Assembly: GCA_041175665.1 (NCBI GenBank) | Contig: JBEDEM010000003.1 | Coordinates: forward strand, 1 to 64,000 | Length of the DNA stretch: 64,000 nt | Direction: 5' to 3' | Source: UBA3064 sp016868095 | GTDB taxonomy: Bacteria; Pseudomonadota; Gammaproteobacteria; Burkholderiales; Burkholderiaceae_E | Shown: piece after piece, positions 52,523 to 61,007 of the stretch | How positions within the stretch are numbered: the first letter of the stretch is position 1 | How the letters are laid out: each line of letters starts with the position of its first letter | Notes under the pieces: generated by a model | Databases searched by the model: none | Seen by the model: only the letters and a program-made list of their open reading frames with translations | Told to the model about the DNA's origin: nothing | Translations under genes and position numbers: made by a program

Positions 52523-53638
52523 ATGGGAAATCATCGTAGCACCGACCGTTGGCTTGGGATTGCCGCAGCAATCGTCTTGCTGATTGCCGCTGTGCTGGTG
52601 GTTTTGCCGTTTTTTAGCGCCCTTCTCTGGGCGGCGATTGTGAGTATTACCTTATGGCCGCTGCGCGACTTAATGGCCCACAAGATGAGATTGGGTCGTG
52701 GTTTGGCTGCGAGTTTCATCAGTCTGGCCTTATTGAGCCTGCTTGTTGCGCCGATAGCAGCGGCAAGCGTTTTGCTTGCGAACTATACCGAAGACCTTTT
52801 AAGCCAAGTCCGCCATCTGATGCAAGACGGACTGCCCGAACCACCGCTATGGCTCGGCACCATCCCACTGCTGGGGCAATGGCTTGCTGATCAATGGGCC
52901 CACTATCGTCATGATGGGAGCGCGCTGCTTGCGCAGTCCTTAGCGCTGCTCGAGCAACACCGTGGCTTGATTTTGAGCGCGGCTAGAGAAGTAAGCAGCG
53001 GGATCGCTGAACTGCTTATCGCTGTGTTTTTATCGTTTTTTGTTTTACGCGATGGCGAAAGGATCGCGGCCTGGTTAAACCAGGGCGCCCGACGACTTTC
53101 AGCCGAAGGACCTGAGTTATTGAGCCTTACTGCCCGAACGATTGAAGGCGTCGTCTACGGTATCGTCGGCACGGCCTTGGTATCGGGCTTATTAGGATGG
53201 GCGGGCTATGCCTTGGCAGGCGTGCCCAAAGCATTCACCTTAGGACTACTTACCTTCTTGGGGGCTTTTGTACCCTTTGGCACAGCGCTTGTTTGGGGGC
53301 CAGCGGCATTTTGGCTGCTTCAACAAGGTGAAATGCCCTGGGCCATATTCATGCTGGTCTGGGGTGCTTTGGTTATTTCAAGTGCAGACAACGTGATTAA
53401 ACCCATGCTGATTAGCCGAGGTTCGGCCATGCCTTTCGTGCTCACCTTGGTGGGTGCTGTGGGAGGCGTCATTGCCTTCGGCGTGATCGGGGTATTTTTA
53501 GGACCTACATTGATGGCCTTGGCCTGGTTTCTTGTGATGCAGTGGATGGCTCGCGCCTTGCCGATGCCGAATCAGCAAACCATTGCTTCAAACCCGAAAC
53601 ACAACGCTGAAGCTGAAGATCAAGACGATGCGCGATGA
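52523..53638 (+). CDS. AI-2E/PerM-family membrane protein
   Basis: 371 residues, about eight spans. LLIAAVLVVLPFFSALLWAAIVSITLWPLRDLM at the start, FLSFFVLRDGERIAAWLNQGARRL in the middle, GLLTFLGAFVPFGTALVWGPAAFWLL, and NVIKPMLISRGSAMPFVLTLVGAVGGVIAFGVIGVFLGPTLMAL near the end are the family core. Members export diverse molecules or act as Na+/H+ antiporters. The last 134 bp overlap the convergent ubiJ frame. Confidence 0.92.
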   Translation: MGNHRSTDRWLGIAAAIVLLIAAVLVVLPFFSALLWAAIVSITLWPLRDLMAHKMRLGRGLAASFISLALLSLLVAPIAAASVLLANYTEDLLSQVRHLMQDGLPEPPLWLGTIPLLGQWLADQWAHYRHDGSALLAQSLALLEQHRGLILSAAREVSSGIAELLIAVFLSFFVLRDGERIAAWLNQGARRLSAEGPELLSLTARTIEGVVYGIVGTALVSGLLGWAGYALAGVPKAFTLGLLTFLGAFVPFGTALVWGPAAFWLLQQGEMPWAIFMLVWGALVISSADNVIKPMLISRGSAMPFVLTLVGAVGGVIAFGVIGVFLGPTLMALAWFLVMQWMARALPMPNQQTIASNPKHNAEAEDQDDAR

Positions 53639-54074
53639 TCGGGCCAGTGTAAGCTGAAACCGGCTCGATCAAGTCCCATTGCAAATCTCGAAACACCTCT
53701 CCAAGTGCTGCCGCCAACAACACATCGCCCTCGAGCTTAAGCTTGGACAAAAGCGCTTGCGGACCTTGCTGGACCACTTGGGCGACCAAACCAGACTCAA
53801 AACTCAAGCTGAGGCTCAAGTCGTGGCTTTCAACATGGGCCGCTTCTAGATACCCATCGCGTGCAATACGCATCGACAAGTGTGAGGGCAGCGCACTGGG
53901 CCCATCAATAAGATGAAAGCAAAACGTCTTGCCAGCGAACCCGGCAAGACGTTGAGCAGCCCAAGGGTTTTGTCGAAAAAGCGCACCCAGCCCGCTAAGA
54001 CTGAGGCGCTCGATGACTGGCTTAATGGCTTTGACCCATTTGTTGAATGCCAGACAACACCCATCCGCCAGCAC
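53505..54074 (-). CDS. ubiJ: UbiJ-like ubiquinone biosynthesis accessory protein (SCP2 fold)
   Basis: About 190 residues. LGALFRQNPWAAQRLAGFAGKTFCFHL, LSLSLSFESGLVAQVVQQGPQALLSKLKLEGDVLLAAALGEVFRDLQWD and EPVSAYTGPIIAHRL match the SCP2-like UbiJ, which carries the hydrophobic ubiquinone intermediates. No ATG lies near the expected start. GTG 54074, inside tim44, is the nearest usual start codon; a rarer codon nearer 54020 is possible. It follows tim44 and ubiE as in other Burkholderiales, but the next gene is a convergent permease rather than ubiB. Confidence 0.72.
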   Translation of the reverse strand: MLADGCCLAFNKWVKAIKPVIERLSLSGLGALFRQNPWAAQRLAGFAGKTFCFHLIDGPSALPSHLSMRIARDGYLEAAHVESHDLSLSLSFESGLVAQVVQQGPQALLSKLKLEGDVLLAAALGEVFRDLQWDLIEPVSAYTGPIIAHRLDLQLQRCVSGLKQWFADSASARREPSTASQETRPRPSM

Positions 54075-55044
54075 CCTGCAGCGGTTTGCTGAGATTCCAG
54101 ACTTCATCGAAGGTCTGTGGCGCCATGTTACGGCCTTCACGGATCAGACCGCTAAAGCGTACGCTTGCCAAATACTCGCCATCTTGTGTTTCGATGCCAA
54201 GCAACTCAGCATCAAGTCGCACGACTTCGGTGTAGTTCTCGCCCTGGCGTGTACGAATCTCTGCCGCAAACTCTTCAAACAACTGGGCTGAGGTGAACTC
54301 GCGCAAATCCTCAAGATTCCCAGAGTCATTAGCTGCCTGAAGTCGACGGAAGTGATGCTTGGCGTTTTCAACAAAACCCGCCACATCAAAATCGGCTGGA
54401 ACGCCCCAGGGCTGAGAAACAGCAGGCGCAGCAGCCGCCGGCTGATTCATTGAACTGAACAGACCACCCGCTTGAGCAGGCTGTTGCGCAGCGTTTTGCT
54501 GACTGAATAAGCTGTTATTTTGCTGCGCCTGACCATAGCCCTGCTGCGCGCCCGACCCAGCGCCCGCGGCTGCCCAAGCAGGTTGTGCTGAGGCTGATGA
54601 AGCTTGGTTGGCCGCCTGTCGTCTTGCCATCACCATGCGAATAATGAATAAAACTGCCATCACCAAGAGCGCGATCATCATGAAGTTTGCAAGCTCTTCA
54701 CCAAAGCCAAAGTGGGAAGCAAGCGCTGCAAGACCCAAGCCCGCTGCCAGACCGGCGATCGGGCCAAGCCATTTGCTACGTTGCGACTGGGCTGCCGCTT
54801 GGGCGCCGGCGGCTGCAGGGGCAGCAGCCTGAGAGGGTGCAGCTTGAGGCGGCGTAGCCTGCTTTTGAGTGGCAATCGAGGATTGCTTGCCCGAGGAGCC
54901 ACCTGATCCTAGACGTTTGCTCGCTTCGGCGTCGGCACTGAAAAGACCGGCTGTCGCAAGCGCAAGAACCATAGCAAGACTCAAAGCAACATGCTTTAAA
55001 TGCTGTGTGAACGATTTAAATCGCGAAGCGATAAAAGAACCCAT
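54022..55044 (-). CDS. Tim44-like domain protein
   Basis: 340 residues. An N-terminal hydrophobic segment (LKHVALSLAMVLALATAGLFSADAEA) precedes a long Ala/Gln/Ser-rich region with a transmembrane stretch (FMMIALLVMAVLFIIRMVMA). The C-terminal Tim44 domain starts about residue 220 (DVAGFVENAKHHFRRLQAANDSGNLEDLREFTSAQLFEEFAAEI) and runs to the end. It is the usual neighbour of ubiE and ubiJ in this order and is believed to tether or chaperone at the membrane. AAGGAGG precedes the ATG. Confidence 0.93.
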   Translation of the reverse strand: MGSFIASRFKSFTQHLKHVALSLAMVLALATAGLFSADAEASKRLGSGGSSGKQSSIATQKQATPPQAAPSQAAAPAAAGAQAAAQSQRSKWLGPIAGLAAGLGLAALASHFGFGEELANFMMIALLVMAVLFIIRMVMARRQAANQASSASAQPAWAAAGAGSGAQQGYGQAQQNNSLFSQQNAAQQPAQAGGLFSSMNQPAAAAPAVSQPWGVPADFDVAGFVENAKHHFRRLQAANDSGNLEDLREFTSAQLFEEFAAEIRTRQGENYTEVVRLDAELLGIETQDGEYLASVRFSGLIREGRNMAPQTFDEVWNLSKPLQGAGGWVLSGIQQMGQSH

Positions 55045-55101
55045 GACTTTTCCTCCTTGAATGTCAAACGGCCAAGCAGACCGTCCAGTGAACCAGGACT
55101 A

Positions 55102-55836
55102 TTATGGTTTGATGCCCTCATGTAAAGCAACCACGCCACCAGTAAGGTTGGTGTAGCGAACCGCTTCAAGGCCTGCTTCACGCATCAACGCTGCCAGGCT
55201 CTCCTGGTCAGGGTGCATGCGAATGGATTCGGCTAAATAGCGATAGCTGGCTTCATCACCCGCAACCAGCCGCCCCAAGCGGGGTAGCACATGAAACGAA
55301 TATAGGTCATAAAGTTTTTCAAGCGATGGATTGACCTTTGAGAACTCCAAAACCAAGAGCTTCCCGCCAGGTCGCAACACCCGCCTCATCTCTGCAAGCG
55401 CTTTATCTTTGTGGGTCATGTTGCGTAGGCCAAAGGCCACCGTGACCCGGTCAAAACGATGATCGCAAAAGGGTAAGGCTTCGGCATCGCATTGAACCGC
55501 CTGCGCTTTGAGTCCCGCATCAATTAATCGATCACGGCCGCGAGAAAGCATTGCACCATTAATGTCTGATAACACCACCTGGCCTTGAGCACCAACCCGC
55601 TTAGCCATGGCTAAGGCTAAATCGGCAGTGCCGCCAGCCACATCGAGGACTTCCATGCCCTCACGCAAATCCGCGAAGAAAACAGCGACATGTTTCCAGA
55701 TGCGGTGTAATCCGCCCGACATCAAGTCGTTCATTAAGTCGTATCGCGAAGCAACCGAGTCAAAAACACCGGCGACGCGGGCTGCTTTGTCCTGCCTATT
55801 TACCTTGGAGAACCCAAAATCGGTTTGGTCTGCCAT
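55102..55836 (-). CDS. ubiE: Ubiquinone/menaquinone methyltransferase UbiE
   Basis: 244 residues. The AdoMet site reads VLDVAGGTADLALAMAKRVG, preceded by VFDSVASRYDLMNDLMSGGLHRIWK and followed by LPFCDHRFDRVTVAFGLRNMTHKDKALAEMRRVLRPGGKLLVLEFS, the full UbiE signature. It C-methylates the demethoxy-ubiquinone ring. GAGG lies shortly before ATG 55836. First of the ubiE-tim44-ubiJ run, 51 bp after the DUF971 gene. Confidence 0.97.
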   Translation of the reverse strand: MADQTDFGFSKVNRQDKAARVAGVFDSVASRYDLMNDLMSGGLHRIWKHVAVFFADLREGMEVLDVAGGTADLALAMAKRVGAQGQVVLSDINGAMLSRGRDRLIDAGLKAQAVQCDAEALPFCDHRFDRVTVAFGLRNMTHKDKALAEMRRVLRPGGKLLVLEFSKVNPSLEKLYDLYSFHVLPRLGRLVAGDEASYRYLAESIRMHPDQESLAALMREAGLEAVRYTNLTGGVVALHEGIKP

Positions 55837-55887
55837 ATGCCTCAGAAATCAGTGGGTGGGACGATGGTTTGGGCAGGCCTTGTGCGG

Positions 55888-56241
55888 TCAATCTCTTGAT
55901 GCATCGGCAGCCTGTAAAGCCTTCAAATAATCGGCCCACATTGCTTCGTATTGTTGGGTGAATCGGTATAACAAATCCCAGGAATAAAGGCCAGAGTCAT
56001 GGCCATCGCTAAACACTAATTTCAGTGCATAGTTACCCACGGGTTCGATCGCATGGATGCGGACCTCACGCTTGCCAGTTTGCAACACCTGTTGTCCTGG
56101 GCCATGCCCCTGAACCTCAGCAGAGGGGGAGTGAACGCGCAAAAATTCATAGCTCAGCTTGTAGCGCTTATCTTGGGCATATACAAGCTCAAGCACACAG
56201 GATTGCTGGTGCGAAATAATCGATTCAGGGATTGGAGCCAT
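55888..56241 (-). CDS. DUF971-domain protein
   Basis: 117 residues. LELVYAQDKRYKLSYEFLRVHSPSAEVQGHG, VRIHAIEPVGNYALKLVFSDGHDSGLYSWDLLYRF define the domain, named for the N-terminal part of gamma-butyrobetaine hydroxylases. Function not known; links to iron-sulfur enzyme maturation have been suggested elsewhere. Its ATG shares one base with the stop of the giant oxidoreductase (TGATG), so the two are coupled. Confidence 0.92.
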   Translation of the reverse strand: MAPIPESIISHQQSCVLELVYAQDKRYKLSYEFLRVHSPSAEVQGHGPGQQVLQTGKREVRIHAIEPVGNYALKLVFSDGHDSGLYSWDLLYRFTQQYEAMWADYLKALQAADASRD

Positions 56242-59200
56242 CACAGCAATACCCGTTCGATGCCGCCTTGATTGGCCTTTGCGACGTACTCGGGCAACCA
56301 TTGCGCGCCAAGTAAATGTTGGGCCATTTCAACAACAATGTAATCGGCTTCCATGCCAGTTACATCTTCATAACGATTCAAACCTTGTAAACATGAAGGA
56401 CAAGAGGTCAGCACCTTGATCTTTTCTGCGGGCTTATCCGCGGAAGTTACTGCGGTCTTTACTGCGCGGTTTTCTGCGGGCTTTACTACATCTTTTATCG
56501 CGCTTTTGCGCATCGCCTCGGCCGCTTTGAGCAATTCCTGCTCCTTTCGAAAGCGGACTTGCGTGGCGATTTCGGGACGAGTGACTGCAAAGGTGCCCGA
56601 TTCGCCACAACAACGATCATTGCGTTCGATACTGCCATTGATCGACTCATTCATCAATTGATTGACAACCTTGAGTGGCTGGTATTGCTTCATCGGACTA
56701 TGGCAGGGATCATGATAGGTGTAGCGCACACCGGTCGCATGTTCGAGTTTCATGCCTTTTTCCATCAAAAACTCGTGAATATCAATAATGCGACAACCGG
56801 GGAAGATGTCATGAAATGCATAAGACTGCAGTTGATCAAAACAAGTGCCGCAACTCACAACCACCGTCCGTATATCAAGATAGTTGAGTGTATTTGCCAC
56901 CCTGTGGAAGAGCACTCGATTATCGGTAATGATCTTATCGGCCTTATCAAACTGCCCCGAACCTTTTTGCGGATAGCCACAGCATAGATAGCCTGGCGGC
57001 AAAACGGTTTGCACGCCAACTTCCCAAAGTAATGCCTGAGTTGCCAGGCCCACCTGCGAAAAAAGACGCTCTGAGCCACATCCCGGAAAATAAAAAACCG
57101 CCTCACTGTCCACGTGCGTGCTGTGAGGGTTGCGAATAATCGGCACATAACGAGCATCTTCAATGTCGAGCAGTGCACGCGCTGTTTTTTTCGGCAAATT
57201 GCCTGGCAGCTTACGATTCACAAAGTGCAGCACCTGCTCGCGCATCGGCGGTCGCCCTAGACTTGCTTGCGGACGCTCGCGATTGGGTCGAGAAAAGCGT
57301 TTGAGCAAATCGGCAGCAAGCCGTTGTGCTTTAAAACCCACATCAACCATCGCAAGCCGGGTTGCGCGAATCGTATCGGGATCGGTTGCGTTAAGGAAGA
57401 ACATGGCTGCCGCATTGCCAGGGTTGAAGCGCTTTTTGCCCATTTTTCGAAGCAAATTTCGCATGTTCATCGACACATCACCGAAGTCGATATCAACCGG
57501 GCATGGCGACTCGCATTTGTGACAAACCGTGCAATGATCGGCGACATCTGAAAACTCTTCCCAATGCCGAATCGATACACCACGCCGTGTTTGTTCTTCG
57601 TAAAGAAAGGCTTCAATAAGCAGCGAGGTCGCAAGAATTTTATTGCGTGGCGAGTAAAGCAAATTGGCGCGTGGCACATGGGTTGTACAAACAGGCTTGC
57701 ACTTGCCGCAACGCAAGCAGTCCTTGATTGAGTGGGCGATCGAGCCAATATCTGATTGCTGGAGAATCAATGACTCAGCACCCATAAGCCCAAAGCTTGG
57801 CGTATAGGCTCGACTCAAATCGGCGCCTTTGAGTAATTTGCCGCGATTAAAGTGCCCGCTCGGATCGATCTTCTTTTTATATTCAGCAAAAGGCCCAAGC
57901 TCTTCTTCGGTTAAAAATTCAAGTTTGGTGATGCCAATGCCGTGTTCACCCGAAATCACACCGCCAAGCGATCGCGCAAGCGCCATAATTTTTACAACAG
58001 ACGCATTGGCCTGCTGCAACATGCCGTAGTCGTCGGAATTAACAGGAATATTGGTATGAACATTGCCATCGCCTGCGTGCATATGCAAAGCGACAAAGAC
58101 CCGACTGCGCCGCAATCGTGAATGAATCGCGTGGATCGCTTCACGAATCGGTGCAAAGTAAGCCCCCGAAAACAACTCGTTGAGTGGCTTTAGAACATCT
58201 TGACGCCATGCAATCCGAATCGTTCGATCCTGAAGCAGTTCGAAGAGTTTGGGTTCGCGACCTTCGTCGATTGCAGCCTGCCATGGCGCAATCAACTTGA
58301 AATCTGCATCAACTAAGGCATCAACGCCATGAGCCCTTAGGGAAGGTAGCAGGCCTTGCAAAGGCAAATCCATCGAATCGATGAGAAAACGCCAACGTGC
58401 CATCGCCGTCTCAATGACTTTGCGTGCATCTTCCACACGTTGAACCAGTAAATCGTCAAGGGACTGTTTGGCAAACTCAGGATCATCGCCTGGCGCAATC
58501 GGAAGCTTTGCAACATCTTGTGCTAGAAAATCAAGTACGGCCGTGGCCAAATCGAGCTTGTTCGCGGTGGAAAGCTCGATATTGATTCGATCGATACCGT
58601 CTGTATAACGAGCCATCATAGGCAGTGGTATGACCACGTCTTCGTTGATCTTGAATGCGTTGGTATGTCTTGCAATCGCTGCGGTACGTCCGCGATCTGC
58701 CCAAAACGTTTTGCGCGATTCAGCACTGACCGCAATAAAACCTTCGCCACTTCGCAGGTTCGCCAGGCGCACAACCTCGGCGCTTGCACGAGCAACAGCA
58801 CTATCATCATCGCCCACGATATCGCCAATCAATACCATCTTCGGCAAGCCACCACGACGCGATTTGGTGGCGTAGCCCACCGCACGCAGGTAGCGCTCAT
58901 CAAGGTGTTCAAGCCCGGCCAATAAAGCGCCTCCTGGGCGCTGATCCAGATAAGCCTTGATTTCGACAATTGAAGGCACGGCAAGTGCGGCCTGTCCGAA
59001 AAACTCAAGACAAACCGTGCGGGTAAACGGAGGCATTCGATGCAAGACCCAGCGCGCCGCGGTGATAAGACCGTCTGTGCCTTCCTTTTGTACTCCGGGC
59101 AGACCGCTTAAAAACTTATCAGTAACATCTTTTCCAAGGCCAAGCTTTCTAAATCGATTGCCAGGAATGCTCAAGTTTTCAGATCGAATCGCGCCCCCCT

Positions 59201-60305
59201 GCATCTGCCCGTTTGCAGCAAGCTGATTGGGTGCGTACCAATGCAATGCGAAATTGGCGACATCGGCATCGTGGATTTTTCCCAGGTTATGGCCAATTCG
59301 GGTCACCTCGAGCCAGTTGCCCTGCGGGTCGACCATGCGCCACCAGGCAAGATTATCGAGCGCCGTTCCCCAGAGTACGGCCTTTTTGCCCCCAGCGTTC
59401 ATGGCAATGTTGCCGCCGATGCAAGACGCTTCCCATGATGTCGGGTCGACTGCAAAAACAAAGCCCGCACGATCGGCAGCTTCAGTCACCCTTTTGGTGA
59501 CCACACCCGCCTGGGTTTCGATCACCGCGACCTTTTCGGGCAATCCGGGCAAATCAACGAGCTGTACCTCGCCAAGTTGCTCGAGCTTTTCGGTGTTGAT
59601 CACTGCAGACATAGGATGCAAAGGAATGGCGCCACCGGTATAACCTGTTCCACCACCTCGAGGGATAATGGTCAAATCCAGATCGATACAGGCTTTAACA
59701 AGGGCGGCCACCTCTGCTTCTGAGTCGGGTGCAAGCACCACAAAAGGATATTCAACCCGCCAGTCGGTCGCATCGGTTACGTGCGACACCCGCGACATGG
59801 CGTCAAAACAAATATTGTCTTTAGCGGTATGTTTGGCAAGCAGACGCATCGCACGCTTGCGCATCGATGAAGCTTGGGAGAGTTGCTGTTCAAAATGTGC
59901 TACCGCGCGCCTTGCCAACTCGAGCAAAGCCGCTACGTCGCCCGAAAGTCCAGCCCCCTCGTCACCACGCTTTTCGATATCACCAAGTCGATGATGCAAT
60001 GCCTCAATCAGCAAGGCCTGTCGCTTGGGGTTATCGATCAAATCGTCCTGCAAATAAGGGTTGCGCTCGACCACCCAAATATCGCCAAGCACCTCATACA
60101 GCATCCGGGCAGAGCGGCCTGTTCTGCGCTGCGAACGCAAGCGCTCAACTAAGGACCAGCCTCGCTCTCCGAGCAAGCGCATGACGATTTCTCGATCTGA
60201 AAACGAGGTGTAGTTATAGGGGATTTCACGAAGTCGTTGAGCAGACGACGCCTTTGCTTCGGCTTGCTCAATGGGCCTTAGGGCCTCGGTTAGAGGAGCA
60301 TTCAT
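56241..60305 (-). CDS. DUF3683-type FAD/Fe-S oxidoreductase with CCG domain (giant D-2-hydroxyacid-dehydrogenase-like)
   Basis: 1354 residues. The N-terminal DUF3683 domain is followed by a PCMH-type FAD-binding domain (FVVLAPDSEAEVAALVKACIDLDLTIIPRGGGTGYTGGAIPL) and the FAD-oxidase C-terminal domain (HMHAGDGNVHTNIPVN, GGVISGEHGIGITKLEFL). Two 4Fe-4S motifs follow (CLRCGKCKPVC; CTVCHKCESPC), then two CCG cysteine domains (FPGCGSERLFSQ, CCGYPQKGSG, CGTCFDQL, DRCCGESGTF). It is expected to oxidise a 2-hydroxyacid and pass electrons to the quinone pool. A 30-residue Lys/Ala insert carrying a repeated KPAE motif splits the second CCG domain. Start ATG 60305 has AGG upstream. Confidence 0.9.
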   Translation of the reverse strand: MNAPLTEALRPIEQAEAKASSAQRLREIPYNYTSFSDREIVMRLLGERGWSLVERLRSQRRTGRSARMLYEVLGDIWVVERNPYLQDDLIDNPKRQALLIEALHHRLGDIEKRGDEGAGLSGDVAALLELARRAVAHFEQQLSQASSMRKRAMRLLAKHTAKDNICFDAMSRVSHVTDATDWRVEYPFVVLAPDSEAEVAALVKACIDLDLTIIPRGGGTGYTGGAIPLHPMSAVINTEKLEQLGEVQLVDLPGLPEKVAVIETQAGVVTKRVTEAADRAGFVFAVDPTSWEASCIGGNIAMNAGGKKAVLWGTALDNLAWWRMVDPQGNWLEVTRIGHNLGKIHDADVANFALHWYAPNQLAANGQMQGGAIRSENLSIPGNRFRKLGLGKDVTDKFLSGLPGVQKEGTDGLITAARWVLHRMPPFTRTVCLEFFGQAALAVPSIVEIKAYLDQRPGGALLAGLEHLDERYLRAVGYATKSRRGGLPKMVLIGDIVGDDDSAVARASAEVVRLANLRSGEGFIAVSAESRKTFWADRGRTAAIARHTNAFKINEDVVIPLPMMARYTDGIDRINIELSTANKLDLATAVLDFLAQDVAKLPIAPGDDPEFAKQSLDDLLVQRVEDARKVIETAMARWRFLIDSMDLPLQGLLPSLRAHGVDALVDADFKLIAPWQAAIDEGREPKLFELLQDRTIRIAWRQDVLKPLNELFSGAYFAPIREAIHAIHSRLRRSRVFVALHMHAGDGNVHTNIPVNSDDYGMLQQANASVVKIMALARSLGGVISGEHGIGITKLEFLTEEELGPFAEYKKKIDPSGHFNRGKLLKGADLSRAYTPSFGLMGAESLILQQSDIGSIAHSIKDCLRCGKCKPVCTTHVPRANLLYSPRNKILATSLLIEAFLYEEQTRRGVSIRHWEEFSDVADHCTVCHKCESPCPVDIDFGDVSMNMRNLLRKMGKKRFNPGNAAAMFFLNATDPDTIRATRLAMVDVGFKAQRLAADLLKRFSRPNRERPQASLGRPPMREQVLHFVNRKLPGNLPKKTARALLDIEDARYVPIIRNPHSTHVDSEAVFYFPGCGSERLFSQVGLATQALLWEVGVQTVLPPGYLCCGYPQKGSGQFDKADKIITDNRVLFHRVANTLNYLDIRTVVVSCGTCFDQLQSYAFHDIFPGCRIIDIHEFLMEKGMKLEHATGVRYTYHDPCHSPMKQYQPLKVVNQLMNESINGSIERNDRCCGESGTFAVTRPEIATQVRFRKEQELLKAAEAMRKSAIKDVVKPAENRAVKTAVTSADKPAEKIKVLTSCPSCLQGLNRYEDVTGMEADYIVVEMAQHLLGAQWLPEYVAKANQGGIERVLL

Positions 60306-60331
60306 CAAAACCTGCTTAACGGAGCATTCAT
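60295..60331. repeat. Direct repeat duplicating a start codon region
   Basis: GGAGCATTCAT occurs at 60295-60305 and again at 60321-60331. On the minus strand both read ATGAATGCTCC; the flanking bases are also similar, so this looks like a degenerate 26-bp tandem duplication around the start of the giant oxidoreductase gene. Confidence 0.9.
60305..60331 (-). CDS. Eight-codon leader ORF overlapping the oxidoreductase start
   Basis: The upstream copy of the duplicated start encodes MNAPLSRF and stops with TGA; the final A of that TGA is the first base of the next ATG (TGATG). The downstream copy encodes MNAPLTEALRP and is the authentic N-terminus. The ribosome site for that ATG (AGG) lies inside the mini-ORF, so terminating ribosomes could restart there. 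No clear ribosome site precedes the mini-ORF itself, so its translation is unproven. Confidence 0.4.
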   Translation of the reverse strand: MNAPLSRF

Positions 60332-60382
60332 GAAAAGATTGTACGTAGACTTTCTCGCATCGCAGCATTTCCCTACAGCGCG

Positions 60383-60408
60383 AAGACCGCTTCGTAAGAC
60401 CGCTTCGT
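60383..60408. repeat. Perfect 13-bp tandem repeat upstream of the oxidoreductase gene
   Basis: AAGACCGCTTCGT occurs twice head-to-tail (60383-60395, 60396-60408) in the short gap between yqaA and the giant oxidoreductase gene. No coding role is seen. Confidence 0.95.
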
Positions 60409-60444
60409 TTTGCTTGCGAGCATCAACAAGGTTTTGAATCATGC

Positions 60445-60954
60445 TCATGGCAGGAGCGATTTCCAGAACTGATCGGGAACCTCCATCAGCAACCAGGTCA
60501 TGATGATGTAGCGTAAACACTTGCCGATCGCAATCCAGGCCAAGCAAGGCCAAAAGGCCAGCCTCAACCAGCCTGCCACCGCGCATAAAGGGTCACCAAC
60601 AATCGGCAACCACGCAAGTATGAGCACTTTTGGGCCTAGCCTCTCAAACCAGCCCAAATAACGCTTGCCGCCCTTATTTCCAAGTGCGCCCATTGCGGCC
60701 GCCGCACTTTGAGCGCCTCGTCCCATCCAGTAATCGACCGCACCGCCCAGGGTATTACCCAGCGTTGCCACGGCGATGGTTAGCCAGAACTGCTCCGGAT
60801 GCAGCTTGACGTAGCCGAAAACAACCGGCTCCGAACCCATGGGCAGGAGCGTGGCAGAGACAAAAGCTGTGATGAAGACCGTGGATAAACCAAACTGCGG
60901 CAGGGCAAACCAGGCAAGTGCTGCCGCAAGGGCATTTTCTAGGCTTGTGCTCAT
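60445..60954 (-). CDS. YqaA-family membrane protein
   Basis: 169 residues, four spans. FITAFVSATLLPMGSEPVVFGYV, TLGNTLGGAVDYWMGRG and FERLGPKVLILAWLPIVGDPLCAVAGWLRL are the motifs of the YqaA/DedA-related family. Members of the wider family help flip or turn over lipid carriers. ATG 60954 is preferred to the TTG at 60963. It precedes the giant oxidoreductase by about 140 bp on the same strand and diverges from ilvA with about 50 bp between. Confidence 0.9.
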   Translation of the reverse strand: MSTSLENALAAALAWFALPQFGLSTVFITAFVSATLLPMGSEPVVFGYVKLHPEQFWLTIAVATLGNTLGGAVDYWMGRGAQSAAAAMGALGNKGGKRYLGWFERLGPKVLILAWLPIVGDPLCAVAGWLRLAFWPCLAWIAIGKCLRYIIMTWLLMEVPDQFWKSLLP

Positions 60955-61007
60955 GGCGTCCAAGCCGATCTAGAATCGAGGATTGACCGATTTGGGGCAT
61001 AACGCCG

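Noticed and set aside
54440..54900. Repetitive Ala/Gln-rich DNA in the Tim44-like gene as a tandem repeat
   Set aside because: Low-complexity linkers are normal for this protein family and no fixed repeat unit is visible.
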